Of a stretch of 64,000 bases of DNA, positions 1 through 8,577 are shown in pieces (positions within the stretch are counted from its first letter, which is position 1; each line of letters opens with the position of its first letter). The notes beneath the pieces were generated by a model. It saw only the letters and a program-made list of their open reading frames with translations, made no database searches and was not told the DNA's origin. The position numbers were made by a program, and so were the translations under genes. The DNA is from Rhodanobacteraceae bacterium (lineage in GTDB: Bacteria > Pseudomonadota > Gammaproteobacteria > Xanthomonadales > Rhodanobacteraceae): positions 2,195,001-2,259,000 of the forward strand of contig CP126531.1 of the NCBI GenBank assembly GCA_030167125.1, given 5' to 3'.

Positions 1-85
1 ATCACTAAGGTTCAAAGGTTTGGACGTCTTGCATCGATGAACTTTCGTCCACCTGCAAGCCGCCCACACAAGTCACCTGTGCACA

Positions 86-97
86 CTGTCAAGGAGC
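86..97 (-). promoter_or_regulatory. boxA-like antitermination element of an rRNA leader
   Basis: Read on the minus strand this segment is GCTCCTTGACAG, close to the boxA consensus found in rRNA leaders (TGCTCTTTAACA). It is followed by the GTGTGGGC-type stretch often seen in gammaproteobacterial rRNA leaders and spacers. It lies about 60 nt downstream of the strong promoter at 156-183. Together these suggest that 1-149 is the leader of an rrn operon whose 16S gene lies left of the window. The rRNA itself is not present, so this is an inference. Confidence 0.55.
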
Positions 98-155
98 TCT
101 GCGGTGCGTCACCTTGCGGTTTCGCGTCACGGACATTTCGTCACGTGAGCCGCCC

Positions 156-183
156 ATTGTAGCCAGGTTTTCGGGGCTGTCAA
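156..183 (-). promoter_or_regulatory. strong sigma-70 promoter, probably rRNA operon P1
   Basis: On the minus strand a perfect -35 (TTGACA, 178-183) is separated by 16 bp from a near-perfect -10 (TACAAT, 156-161). An A/T-rich stretch sits directly upstream at about 184-205, as in UP elements. It is by far the best sigma-70 promoter in the window. Transcription would start near 149 and run left, out of the window, through the boxA-like site. Confidence 0.7.
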
Positions 184-337
184 CAACTTTCGAGAAAGTT
201 TTTGCAGACCGGCAACCGCCCTTGCGACGCTGCGCGCCACGCGGGCCGACAAGGATAGCGTGATCGTTTCCGCTTTGGAAGTGGTCGCGCGCAAAGCCGC
301 GCTACACTGCGGTTTTGGCCCACTCCGAGACGAACCG

Positions 338-805
338 ATGCGAACCCTCCCCCTGCTTGGCGTACCGCTTTTCGCTGCCGTGCTGGCGTGTCCCGCCCGT
401 GCCGCGCCGCCGGTGATCGCTGCCACGCCTGCCGTGGCGCTGAAAGGCCATGCTTTCAGCGTGGAAATCGCGAATACGCCGGCCGAGCAGGAGCACGGCT
501 TGATGGATCGCACGTCGATGCCGGCCGGCCACGGCATGCTGTTCGTGTTCCCGGATTCGCAGCCGCGCACCTTCTGGATGAAGAACACGCTGATCCCGCT
601 GGACATGCTGTTCTTCGATGCGCATCACCGCGTCGTGGCGATCCAGGCCGACGCGCAGCCTTGCAAGGCGGATCCTTGCCGGCTTTATCCCAGCAACGCG
701 CCCGCGCGTTACGTGCTGGAACTCAACGCCGGCACCGCGGCGAAGCTGGGCCTGCACAAGGGCGACGTGATCACGTTCTCCGGCATGCCTTCCGGAACCC
801 AGTGA
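338..805 (+). CDS. DUF192 family exported protein
   Basis: 155-residue protein with an N-terminal signal peptide (hydrophobic stretch about residues 5-16, cleavage likely after ARA). The DUF192 core follows, with the family's typical features: E-Q-x-x-G-L-M-x-R near residue 50, a GMLFVF strand, FWMKNT and IPLDMLF. The family is of unknown biochemical function and is usually periplasmic. An in-frame upstream ATG at 260 would add 26 residues before the signal peptide and overlap the rrn promoter region, so 338 is preferred. It diverges from the putative rRNA promoter. Confidence 0.85.
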   Translation: MRTLPLLGVPLFAAVLACPARAAPPVIAATPAVALKGHAFSVEIANTPAEQEHGLMDRTSMPAGHGMLFVFPDSQPRTFWMKNTLIPLDMLFFDAHHRVVAIQADAQPCKADPCRLYPSNAPARYVLELNAGTAAKLGLHKGDVITFSGMPSGTQ

Positions 806-1009
806 AAGACGCCGTCGGCGTCGTGCATGCAGGTGAAATTCATCGGCAATGGGATCAGCCGGCCCGGAAGCCCGCTGTCGAACCAGCGATCATCGAATGG
901 CACGAATTCCAGCATGTTTGCGTCTCCCCGCCCGGTGACTCCATGCCAGCACACCGGCATGAACTGGGCATGACGCAATTGGGGCAACGCCGTGGCTTTT
1001 CACATCCCC

Positions 1010-1052
1010 GTGTCTGGGTCCCGGCCAATCCATGGCCGGGATGACGAACGAG
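1010..1052. repeat. partial palindromic repeat (ccgg..gatgacg family)
   Basis: A short imperfect hairpin (cccggccaatccatggccgg, then gatgacga) ends in the same xxATGACG boundary as the larger inverted repeats at 18770-18892 and 59429-59529. It is probably a half or degenerate copy of that family. It lies in the 265-bp gap between the DUF192 gene and the convergent rubredoxin gene, where no convincing gene is seen. Confidence 0.45.
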
Positions 1053-1070
1053 ATCACGGCAAGCCTGATC

Positions 1071-1268
1071 TCATTCGACTTCGATCATCTCGAAATCGTC
1101 CTTGGTGACGCCGCAATCCGGGCACGTCCACGTGTCGGGAATGTCTTCCCAGCGCGTCCCCGGCTCGATGCCTTCTTCCGGAAGGCCGGCTTCCTCGTCG
1201 TAGATGAAACCGCACACCACGCACATGAACTTGCGGTAGGTGACGGCGGTTTCGGCTGAAGCATTCAT
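1071..1268 (-). CDS. rubA: rubredoxin
   Basis: 65-residue iron electron-transfer protein. The two knuckles are visible: C16-V-V-C19-G and C49-P-D-C52-G, with the conserved acidic region [13 protein letters not shown] between them. The longer reading frame to 1355 overlaps the thiE upstream region; the ATG at 1268 gives the usual rubredoxin length. It is transcribed divergently from thiE with a 96-bp gap. Rubredoxin-thiE-hemL is an order I associate with Xanthomonadales genomes. Confidence 0.95.
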   Translation of the reverse strand: MNASAETAVTYRKFMCVVCGFIYDEEAGLPEEGIEPGTRWEDIPDTWTCPDCGVTKDDFEMIEVE

Positions 1269-1364
1269 GGCGGCTGACGCAAGGGACGATACCCCGTATT
1301 GTCGCAAGTTGTGCGCTGGCATGAAAGCGAACCCTTGATCCACGTCAACTTGCATTCGGTCTCC

Positions 1365-2009
1365 ATGTCATCCCCCTCTCCGGCCCGCCTGCCATCACGC
1401 GGCCTATATGCCGTCACCGACGGTCCCCGTGAAGACCTGGTCGCGGCCGCACGCGCGGCGTTGCAGGGCGGTGCGCGGTTGCTGCAATACCGCGACAAGA
1501 CGCACGACGCCGCGCGACGGTGGGACGAAGCACGCGCGCTGGTCGCGCTGTGCCGCGAATTCGACGTGCCGCTGATCATCGACGACGACGTGGAACTCGC
1601 CGACGCCAGCGGCGCCGCGGGCGTGCACCTGGGCGAAGACGACCCGGCGATCGCCGATGCGCGGGCGACTCTCGGCAGCGGCGCGATAATCGGCGTGTCG
1701 TGCTACGACTCGCTGCAACGCGCGCGCGACGCCGCGAGTGCAGGCGCCGACTACCTGGCCTTCGGCGCGTTCTTTCCGACCACGACGAAGGCCGTCACGC
1801 GCCACGCCACGCCGGCTTTGCTCCGCGAAGCACGCGCATTCGGATTGCCGCTGGTGGCGATCGGCGGCATCACCCCCGAAAATGGCGGATCGCTGGTCGC
1901 GGCCGGCGCCGATTTCCTGGCCGTGGTTTCGGCGTTGTTCGGCGCGCGCGACGTGCGCGCAACGGCACGCGAATTCACCGCATTGTTCCAGCCAAGAGAC
2001 AAGGCATGA
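1365..2009 (+). CDS. thiE: thiamine-phosphate synthase
   Basis: 214 residues, (beta/alpha)8 fold. It joins HMP-PP and thiazole phosphate to give thiamine phosphate. Visible signatures: LLQYRDK near residue 40 (pyrophosphate/thiazole binding), [17 protein letters not shown], SxTTTK-type loop (FFPTTTK) and AIGGITPEN near the C-terminus. The ATG at 1365 removes a non-conserved N-terminal tail that an upstream in-frame ATG (1299) would add. Its TGA overlaps the hemL ATG by 4 bp (ATGA), so the two genes are translationally coupled. Confidence 0.95.
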   Translation: MSSPSPARLPSRGLYAVTDGPREDLVAAARAALQGGARLLQYRDKTHDAARRWDEARALVALCREFDVPLIIDDDVELADASGAAGVHLGEDDPAIADARATLGSGAIIGVSCYDSLQRARDAASAGADYLAFGAFFPTTTKAVTRHATPALLREARAFGLPLVAIGGITPENGGSLVAAGADFLAVVSALFGARDVRATAREFTALFQPRDKA

Positions 2010-3292
2010 ACACCAATCACGAACTTTTCCAACGCGCGCAGCGCGTGCTGCCCGGAGGCGTCGATTCACCGGTACGCGCATTTAAGTCCGTGGGCGGCGA
2101 ACCGTTCATCGTTGCGCGCGCCGACGGGCCATATCTGTGGGACGTCGAAGGCAAGCGTTACATCGACTACGTCGGTTCATGGGGTCCGATGATCGCCGGC
2201 CACAACCATCCGCACGTGCGCGAAGCGGTCGAACGCGCGGTGCGCGATGGCTTGTCGTTCGGCGCGCCATGCCCCGCCGAGGCGGAACTGGCCGACGCGA
2301 TCCACGCGCTGATGCCGTCGATCGAAATGGTCCGCTTCGTCAACTCCGGCACCGAAGCCACGATGTCGGCGCTGCGCCTCGCGCGCGGCGCGACCGGACG
2401 CGAACGCTTCGTCAAATTCGAAGGCTGCTACCACGGCCACGGTGATTCGTTCCTGGTGAAGGCAGGCTCCGGCGCATTGACGCTGGGCGTGCCGGATTCG
2501 CCGGGCGTGCCGAAGGCGCTGGCCGACCTCACCATCACGCTGCCGTACAACGACATCGAAGCCGCGCGTGCGCTGTTCGATGCAATGGGCAAGACGATCG
2601 CGGGCGTGATCGTCGAACCCGTGGCCGGCAACATGAACTGCGTGCCGCCGCGGCCCGGTTTCCTGCAGACGCTGCGCGAGCTCTGCACGCGCGACGGCGC
2701 GTTGTTGATCTTCGATGAAGTGATGACCGGGTTTCGCGTGGCCGCCGGCGGCGCGCAATCGCTGTACGCGATCACGCCCGATCTCACCACGCTCGGCAAG
2801 GTCATCGGCGGCGGCATGCCGGTGGGCGCGTACGGCGGCCGCCGCGACCTGATGGAACAGATTGCGCCAGCCGGACCGATCTACCAGGCCGGCACGCTGT
2901 CGGGCAATCCGGTGGCGATGGCAGCCGGCCTTGCAATGCTGGACCTGGTGGGCGAACCCGGCTTCCACGAACGCTTGTCGCTCAGGACGCAAGCGCTCAC
3001 CGATGGATTGGTCGCGGCGGCGCGCGAAGCCGGCGTGCCGTTTTCGGCCAATCGCGTGGGCGGCATGTTCGGGCTGTTCTTCAGCGCGGAGCAAATCGAA
3101 ACCTTTGCCCAGGCGATGGCCTGCGACCGCGCGGCCTTCAATCGTTTCTTCCACGCGATGCTGGAACGCGGCGTGTACTTCGCGCCCAGCATGTTCGAAG
3201 CGGGTTTCATGTCGACGGCGCACGGCGACGAGGTGATCGCGGACACGCTCGAAGCCGCCCGCGCTGCATTCATGGCCGTCGCACACGCCTGA
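2006..3292 (+). CDS. hemL: glutamate-1-semialdehyde 2,1-aminomutase
   Basis: 428 residues, the family's usual length. A PLP enzyme of the C5 tetrapyrrole pathway that turns glutamate-1-semialdehyde into 5-aminolevulinate. Catalytic Lys265 lies in [10 protein letters not shown]; other markers are [35 protein letters not shown] and the gating-loop-type segment around [16 protein letters not shown]. It is cytoplasmic. The start codon overlaps the thiE stop. It ends 7 bp from the convergent gloA gene. Confidence 0.97.
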   Translation: MNTNHELFQRAQRVLPGGVDSPVRAFKSVGGEPFIVARADGPYLWDVEGKRYIDYVGSWGPMIAGHNHPHVREAVERAVRDGLSFGAPCPAEAELADAIHALMPSIEMVRFVNSGTEATMSALRLARGATGRERFVKFEGCYHGHGDSFLVKAGSGALTLGVPDSPGVPKALADLTITLPYNDIEAARALFDAMGKTIAGVIVEPVAGNMNCVPPRPGFLQTLRELCTRDGALLIFDEVMTGFRVAAGGAQSLYAITPDLTTLGKVIGGGMPVGAYGGRRDLMEQIAPAGPIYQAGTLSGNPVAMAAGLAMLDLVGEPGFHERLSLRTQALTDGLVAAAREAGVPFSANRVGGMFGLFFSAEQIETFAQAMACDRAAFNRFFHAMLERGVYFAPSMFEAGFMSTAHGDEVIADTLEAARAAFMAVAHA

Positions 3293-3299
3293 TCGCGGA

Positions 3300-3722
3300 T
3301 CACCACGATCCGGTGTTCGGCATCGACGCCCACGGTTCGGCCGGCGGTAAAGCATCGCCCGCCTGCAGCAACTCGATCGAGATCAAATCCGGCGAGCGCA
3401 CGAACGCCATGTGGCCGTCGCGCGGCGGGCGGTTGATCGCGACGCCCATCGCCTGCAGGCGCGCGCAGGTCGCATAGATGTCGTCCACGCGAAAGGCAAG
3501 GTGGCCGAAGTTGCGCGCGGAGCCGTAATCCTCGCCGGCGTCCCAGTTGTACGTCAGCTCGATCTCGGCCTCGGGGCTGCCCGGCGCTGCCAGGAACACC
3601 AGCGTGTACTTGCCTTGCGGCACTTCCTTGCGGCGCATCTCGCGCAATCCCAATCCCTCGCAATAGAACCGCAGCGACGCATCCAGATCACGCACGCGCA
3701 CCATGCTGTGCAGGTATTTCAT
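3300..3722 (-). CDS. gloA: glyoxalase I (lactoylglutathione lyase)
   Basis: 140-residue VOC-fold metalloenzyme converting the methylglyoxal-glutathione hemithioacetal to S-lactoylglutathione. The four metal ligands of the bacterial Ni-type enzyme are recognisable: His5 (KYLHSMVRV), Glu55 (AEIELTYNW), His74 (NFGHLAF) and Glu117 (SIELLQ). The family motif ELTYNW is intact. It is convergent with hemL (7 bp) and divergent from the transsulfuration gene. Confidence 0.9.
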   Translation of the reverse strand: MKYLHSMVRVRDLDASLRFYCEGLGLREMRRKEVPQGKYTLVFLAAPGSPEAEIELTYNWDAGEDYGSARNFGHLAFRVDDIYATCARLQAMGVAINRPPRDGHMAFVRSPDLISIELLQAGDALPPAEPWASMPNTGSW

Positions 3723-3809
3723 GTCGCTTCCTCGTCGGCACCGGCGTGATCGCCGGCCGTTCCGTTATCTTGGGCGCATCACTGACCGATGCAAGTTTGG
3801 AGATGCAGG

Positions 3810-4931
3810 ATGACCCACAAGATCGAGACGCTGGCGGTGCACGCCGGCGCGGAACCCGACACGGAAACCGGCGCGGTGGCGCCGCCGCTTCACTTCTCCA
3901 CCACGTTCGTACACGCGCCGCCGGGCGAAACCGACGATTTCAGTTATCAGCGCGACGACAACCCCACCCAGCGCCGCCTCGAAACGGCGCTGGCCGCGCT
4001 GGAAGGCGGCGAGCGCGCGTTGGCGTATGCGTCGGGCATGGGCGCCGTCGCCGCGGTGCTGGATACGCTGCAACCCGGCCAACGCGTGGTGGTACCGGAA
4101 GATTGCTACGTCGGCACGCGCGGCTACGTCACCGAAGTGCTGCCCGAGCGCAGTGTCGAGGTGCTCACGGTGGATACCACCGATCTCGATGCGGTCCGCG
4201 CCGCCTGCAAACCCGGTGTTGCGCTGCTCTGGGCCGAATCGCCTTCCAATCCGCGGCTGCGCGTCAGCGATCTCGCCGAACTGGCGAACATCGCGCACGC
4301 CGGTGGCGGGCGCTTCGCGTGCGACAACACGTTCGCGACGCCGGTGCTGCAACGTCCGCTGGAACTCGGCGCCGACATCGTGATGCATTCGACCACCAAG
4401 TATTTTGGTGGCCACAGCGACGTGCTGGGCGGCGCCTTGATCTTCGCGAAGAACGACGACTTCGCCGAACGGATCGCGGCGCGCAGGCTGCTCACCGGCG
4501 CAATCCTGGCACCGTTCAGCGCCTGGCTGACCTTGCGCGGCTGCCGCTCGCTGCCGGCCCGGATGGCGATGCACTGCGCGAATGCTCGAAAGGTTGCCGA
4601 ATTCCTTGCCACGCACCCCGCCATCGAACGGGTGAACTGGCCGGGCCTTGAAGATCATCCCGGCCATGCGATCGCGCGGCGCCAGATGCACGACTTCGGC
4701 GCGATGCTGAGCGTGGAATTGCGCGGCGGTCACGACGCCGCCGTGCGCCTCACGCGCGGCACCAGGATCTTCATCAATGCCACGTCCCTCGGCGGCTGCG
4801 AGTCGCTGATCGAGCACCGCGCTTCCGCCGAAGGTGCACACACGCATTCACCGCCCGGATTGGTGCGGCTCTCGATCGGACTGGAAGACGCGCAGGATTT
4901 GATCGGCGATCTCGACCAGGCGTTGCACTGA
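3810..4931 (+). CDS. PLP-dependent cystathionine gamma-synthase / gamma-lyase family enzyme
   Basis: 373 residues, fold-type I PLP enzyme of the Cys/Met metabolism (trans-sulfuration) family. Visible: FSYQRDDNPTQRRLETALAALEG at the N-terminal domain, the cofactor loop YASGMGAVAAVL, and the PLP lysine in HSTTKYFGGHSDVLGG (about residue 199). The C-terminal SLGGCESLIEHRAS and PPGLVRLSIGLED are typical. Sequence alone does not separate synthase (metB) from lyase. The start at 3810 follows a GCAGGA-type ribosome site; an in-frame ATG at 3789 would add seven residues. It is convergent with the SufR-like regulator. Confidence 0.9.
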   Translation: MTHKIETLAVHAGAEPDTETGAVAPPLHFSTTFVHAPPGETDDFSYQRDDNPTQRRLETALAALEGGERALAYASGMGAVAAVLDTLQPGQRVVVPEDCYVGTRGYVTEVLPERSVEVLTVDTTDLDAVRAACKPGVALLWAESPSNPRLRVSDLAELANIAHAGGGRFACDNTFATPVLQRPLELGADIVMHSTTKYFGGHSDVLGGALIFAKNDDFAERIAARRLLTGAILAPFSAWLTLRGCRSLPARMAMHCANARKVAEFLATHPAIERVNWPGLEDHPGHAIARRQMHDFGAMLSVELRGGHDAAVRLTRGTRIFINATSLGGCESLIEHRASAEGAHTHSPPGLVRLSIGLEDAQDLIGDLDQALH

Positions 4932-4954
4932 GCAGGACGCGATTGGAGGATGCT

Positions 4955-5620
4955 TCAGGACGCCGGTTTTTTTTCGCCCGGCGGTCCGACGTGGAACCGG
5001 CATGCCGGCGCGCCGTGCAACATGCAGCGCGTCCGCTGCACCGGGCGCCCCGCCGCGGCACTCATGAAGGCCAGGTCGAAGCTGCACACGTCCGGATGTT
5101 TCCGCGCGAGCGCGTGGAACACGCAATTCCATGCTTCCACGTCCGTGTGTCCATCGGCCTTGGCGACCTGCGCCTCGTAACCCAGCGCGTCGAGCTGCTC
5201 GGCCAGCAATCGCGTCACCTCGTCCGCATCCGTCGCCGCAGCGATGCGGTCGGCCGCCTCGCGGCCCAGTTTCGCGCCCATCTCGGACAGCATCGCCTGC
5301 ACCGCGTGGGGTCCTTCGTGCGCATAGAGATATTCGAGCACGCCGCCGGCGATCAACGCGTAATTGCGCGGGAACAATTCACGCCCGGCGGGCAGCAGCA
5401 CGAAGCAGGCGCGCGGCCGGCCGCCGCTGGAAATCGACTCCCCGCGCGCGACGAAGCCTTGCGCCATCAACGCGGTCAGGTGCTGCCTCACCGCGTTGTG
5501 GGTGACGCCGATCGCCTGGCACAGCTCTTCCACGCTCGCGCCCTGCGGCGACAGCAGCAGCTTGCGCAGCAATTTCTGCTGGCTGTCGCCGAGTTGACGC
5601 AGGGCACTCGCGTGTTTCAT
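4955..5620 (-). CDS. SufR-like winged-helix regulator with candidate Fe-S cysteines
   Basis: 221 residues. Residues about 8-75 form a DeoR/MarR-like winged helix (LRKLLLSPQGASVEELCQ.. VTHNAVRQHLTAL) with a wing GRPRACFVL. The C-terminal half holds a Cys pattern, CVFHALARKHPDVC then CMLHGAPACRF, arranged like the Fe-S ligands of SufR-type repressors. The spacing suggests [Fe-S]-dependent DNA binding, but this is inferred from pattern only. It lies 4 bp downstream of the exported helical protein gene and is convergent with the trans-sulfuration enzyme. An Fe-S or sulfur-responsive role fits but is not proven. Confidence 0.65.
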   Translation of the reverse strand: MKHASALRQLGDSQQKLLRKLLLSPQGASVEELCQAIGVTHNAVRQHLTALMAQGFVARGESISSGGRPRACFVLLPAGRELFPRNYALIAGGVLEYLYAHEGPHAVQAMLSEMGAKLGREAADRIAAATDADEVTRLLAEQLDALGYEAQVAKADGHTDVEAWNCVFHALARKHPDVCSFDLAFMSAAAGRPVQRTRCMLHGAPACRFHVGPPGEKKPAS

Positions 5621-5624
5621 TCGC

Positions 5625-6269
5625 TCAGTGTGCCTTGTCCGGGAACTGCCTGGCGATGCCGCTGGCCAGCACGTCGGCGATCATGTCCATGTGCTGCTGC
5701 ATTTCCGCCCACGACTTCGCCTGCTGCGCCGCGGGCGCATTCGACATCATTTCCTCGAGCTGGGTCTTGTGGTCGCTGACGTGCATCATCAGCGCGCCCT
5801 GCAACGTGGCCTCGGACCAGTTCGGGTTGGCGCCGGCCAGGAACTTGGCGAGCGCGGTGGCATTGGCGGCCAGATCGTTCATCGCCTTCTGCTCGCCCGC
5901 CGTATCGCCAGCCTTGGTGGCGTCGGTCAGCGCCTTGACGCCGCCCCAGTGCCCGGCCAGCAACTTCAGCAGTCCATCGCCCGCGGCCTTGCCATAGAAA
6001 CCGGCGACGGCTTTGGCGATCTGTTTGGCGTTGGTGACCACGGCATCGGCGGCCTTGCTCGCGCCGGCCTTGTTGCCGGCATGCACGGCCAGCGCGTAAT
6101 CACGCGTGGCCACGATATGGCCATGCCACAACGAACGCATCGCGGCCTGCAATTGCGGGGCGGCTGGGGCGGCCGTCGCGGCTGCGGCGGGCTCGGCCAA
6201 TGCGGATGGCGACACGGCTGCAAACGCCAGCCCGAACGCCAGTGCGCAAATGATCGAAAGGGGTTTCAT
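5625..6269 (-). CDS. exported four-helix-type protein, duplicated domain, function unknown
   Basis: 214 residues. A signal peptide (about 1-25, ending SALA) is followed by an Ala-rich linker and two similar helical halves, each with a W-x-x-H type helix and a GD/AGD turn. It resembles a family of uncharacterised exported helical-bundle proteins marked by LWxxHI near the start, FLAGANPNW in the second half and IxxQFPxK at the C-terminus. Some members carry misleading names such as acetylglutamate kinase. No catalytic motif is seen. It probably acts in the periplasm and is co-transcribed with the SufR-like regulator. Confidence 0.65.
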   Translation of the reverse strand: MKPLSIICALAFGLAFAAVSPSALAEPAAAATAAPAAPQLQAAMRSLWHGHIVATRDYALAVHAGNKAGASKAADAVVTNAKQIAKAVAGFYGKAAGDGLLKLLAGHWGGVKALTDATKAGDTAGEQKAMNDLAANATALAKFLAGANPNWSEATLQGALMMHVSDHKTQLEEMMSNAPAAQQAKSWAEMQQHMDMIADVLASGIARQFPDKAH

Positions 6270-6491
6270 GCGGATCTCCTGGGATACGTCGCCCGTTGCG
6301 ACCCGCCCATCCTCGGCCTTTGCGGCTCATGGTAAAGATGGATATGTGTAAACGTTGCAATAGCAGAATGTTCGAAGCGGCTGTTGTGGAAGTCAGGCCA
6401 GGGATGGCCGCGGTGATGCCGCGGCCGAAGACATGCTCCTTTGTGCAAACAATGCGGTTCATGCCGCAGCGATCAGGGACGATCGCAAAAA

Positions 6492-7082
6492 TCAAGCCTT
6501 CTGGAAGCGCGGCATCGCATCGCGCAGCGCGGCCAGCCGTTCCAAGGGATCTGTGACCTCCAGCAAGTGCTGGCGCTCGGCATTGCCCAGGGGCAGCAGT
6601 TCCGCCAGCCGGAAGCCCACCCAGCTGGCATCGTCGTAGCGCTCGCGCGGGCCGTTGCGCCATGACAGGCCGGCCTGCTCGGCCAGGCGTTCGAGGATCG
6701 CGGGCAACAGGGCGAACTCGACCGGAACCGGAATCGCGGGTTCATCCGGCCAATGGCGCACTTCGCCGGTCACCAGGCCGTTGCCACGGATGCGCGACTT
6801 CTGCACGCGAAAACGCGTGCAACCGGTGACGCTGATGCCCAGCAGCCCGTCGGGCAGCGTATCGAAATCCACGATGCGCGCCAGCGTGCCGACCGCGGCG
6901 GGCAGCGCGGGTTCACCGGCCTCCTGCCCGTCCATGATCAGGCACACGCCGAACACGCCATCGCCGCGTGCGCATTCGCGCACCATGTCGAGATAACGCA
7001 TTTCGAAAATGCGCAGGCCCAGCGTACTGCCGGGGAACAGCACGGCGTTCAACGGGAACAACGGCAGCTCGCGACGCTTCAC
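6492..7082 (-). CDS. LON substrate-binding (LON N-terminal) domain protein
   Basis: 196 residues consisting only of the LON N-terminal (PUA-like) domain, without ATPase or protease parts. Typical segments: LPLFPLNAVLFPGSTLGLRIFEMRYLDMV at the start, VGTLARI, DGLLGISVTG and RFRV. Function of stand-alone LON-N proteins is unclear; substrate binding is assumed. It is the last gene of the adk operon, 9 bp after mpl. Confidence 0.9.
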   Translation of the reverse strand: MKRRELPLFPLNAVLFPGSTLGLRIFEMRYLDMVRECARGDGVFGVCLIMDGQEAGEPALPAAVGTLARIVDFDTLPDGLLGISVTGCTRFRVQKSRIRGNGLVTGEVRHWPDEPAIPVPVEFALLPAILERLAEQAGLSWRNGPRERYDDASWVGFRLAELLPLGNAERQHLLEVTDPLERLAALRDAMPRFQKA

Positions 7083-7091
7083 GCCCCGAGT

Positions 7092-8576
7092 CTAACGTCC
7101 GCGCAAGGCATCAAGAAACCGACGCGGCGCGTTCTCGAAGCCGCCGTTGGACATGAACACGACGTGGTCGCCCGCTCGCGCCTGCGCACGCAACGCGGCG
7201 ATGAGTTCCGCCACCGACGGCGCGGTGGTGCCGCGGCCCGCCAACGCGTCGGTCACGTGATGCGCGTCCCACGGCAACTCCGGCCGCTGCAGCAATACCA
7301 CGGCGTCGGCCTCGGCCAGCGAGGGTGCGAGCATCGCCGCGTGCGCGCCCGCGCGCATGGAATTGGAGCGCGGCTCCAGCGCGACCAGGATGCGCGCGTC
7401 GCCGACCTTCGCGCGCAAACCTTCGAGCGTGGTCGCGATCGCGGTCGGATGATGCGCGAAGTCGTCGTACACGCGGATGCCATCCACTTCGCCGAGCGAT
7501 TCCATCCGGCGCTTGACGCTCTCGAAGCTCGCGAACGCGGGCAGCAGCGTTTTCGGATCGACACCTGCCGCGTGTGCCGCAGCCAGCGCCGCCAAGGCAT
7601 TCATCACGTTGTGGCGTCCCGTGAGATTCCAGTGGATGTCGCCAATCAATTCGCCAACGTGCGTGACCACGAATGCCGAGCCATCAGCGGCGAGCAGCCG
7701 CGCGCGCCAATCGCCCGCATCGATGCCGAACGTTTCGACCGGTGTCCAGCACCCCATCGCCAGCACTTCGGCCAGCCGCGCATCCTCGGCGTTGACGATC
7801 AGCCGGCCGTTGCCGGGCACCGTGCGCACCAGGTGATGGAACTGGCGCTGGATCGCGGCGACATCGGGAAAGATGTCGGCGTGGTCGTATTCGAGGTTGT
7901 TGAGGATCGCGATGCGCGGCCGGTAGTGCACGAACTTCGAACGCTTATCGAAGAACGCGGTGTCGTATTCGTCCGCCTCCAGAACAAATGGAGCCGCAGG
8001 CGACTCGGATTTCCCTTCCCCCGCTTGCGGGGGAAGGTGCCCGGAGGGCCGATGGGGGAAAGCTCGCGAGATCGTCCCTCTTCCGGCGCTGCGCGCCACC
8101 TCCACCCGCAAGCGGGGGGAGGAACCACTTAGCCTGGCCGACACCCCGAAATTGCCCGGCACGCCGCCGATCAGAAATCCTGGCGCGAGGCCCGCGCTGT
8201 CCAGCAAATGCGCGAGCAGACTGGTCGTGGTGGTCTTCCCGTGCGTGCCCGCAACGGCAAGAACCTCGCGGCCGCGCAAAACGTTCTCGCCCAGCCACTG
8301 CGGGCCCGACGTGTAGCGCAAGCCTTCGTTCAACATGTATTCGACCGACGGATTGCCGCGCGACAGCGCGTTGCCCACCACCACCGCGTCGGGCGCAGGT
8401 TGCAGATAGCCGGCGGACCAGCCTTCCTGCAAGGTGATGCCCAACGCGCGCAACTGATCGCTCATCGGCGGATAGACGTTCGCGTCCGAACCTTCCACCT
8501 CGATGCCCAGCTCTCGCGCCAGCGCCGCGATGCCGCCCATGAAGGTGCCGCAGATGCCGAGGATGTGGATGCGCAT
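7092..8576 (-). CDS. mpl: UDP-N-acetylmuramate:L-Ala-gamma-D-Glu-meso-DAP ligase, with in-frame repeat insertion
   Basis: 494 residues versus about 455 usual. Mpl recycles murein tripeptide by ligating it to UDP-MurNAc. Visible: N-terminal nucleotide fold HILGICGTFMGG, ATP loop AGTHGKTTTT (109-118), EADEYDTAFFDKRSKF, LNNLEYDHADIF, and YDDFAHHPTAI in the C-terminal domain. Residues about 150-195 are encoded by a palindromic repeat (7990-8130) lying exactly where other Mpl proteins have a short loop between SARL and FVLEADEYD. The frame is kept. The ATG at 8576 lies one base after the upstream gene's stop (TGACATG); a GTG at 8588 is possible. Confidence 0.93.
   Translation of the reverse strand: MRIHILGICGTFMGGIAALARELGIEVEGSDANVYPPMSDQLRALGITLQEGWSAGYLQPAPDAVVVGNALSRGNPSVEYMLNEGLRYTSGPQWLGENVLRGREVLAVAGTHGKTTTTSLLAHLLDSAGLAPGFLIGGVPGNFGVSARLSGSSPRLRVEVARSAGRGTISRAFPHRPSGHLPPQAGEGKSESPAAPFVLEADEYDTAFFDKRSKFVHYRPRIAILNNLEYDHADIFPDVAAIQRQFHHLVRTVPGNGRLIVNAEDARLAEVLAMGCWTPVETFGIDAGDWRARLLAADGSAFVVTHVGELIGDIHWNLTGRHNVMNALAALAAAHAAGVDPKTLLPAFASFESVKRRMESLGEVDGIRVYDDFAHHPTAIATTLEGLRAKVGDARILVALEPRSNSMRAGAHAAMLAPSLAEADAVVLLQRPELPWDAHHVTDALAGRGTTAPSVAELIAALRAQARAGDHVVFMSNGGFENAPRRFLDALRGR
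7990..8130. repeat. palindromic element inserted in frame inside mpl
   Basis: About 141 bp with two G/C hairpins: cccccgcttgcggggg near 8020-8036 and a matching cacccgcaagcggggg near 8105-8120, plus a central cggcgctgcgcgcc segment. It belongs to the same family as the element after hppA (15037-15100). It encodes 46-47 residues of Mpl without a stop or frameshift and interrupts the ligase between two conserved blocks. Confidence 0.85.
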
Positions 8577-8577
8577 G

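Noticed and set aside
709..987. 92-residue minus-strand frame between the DUF192 and rubredoxin genes
   Set aside because: It overlaps the end of the DUF192 gene, has no recognisable domain and no clear ribosome site. The part at 806-915 has coding-like codon use and might be a gene remnant, but this is not enough.
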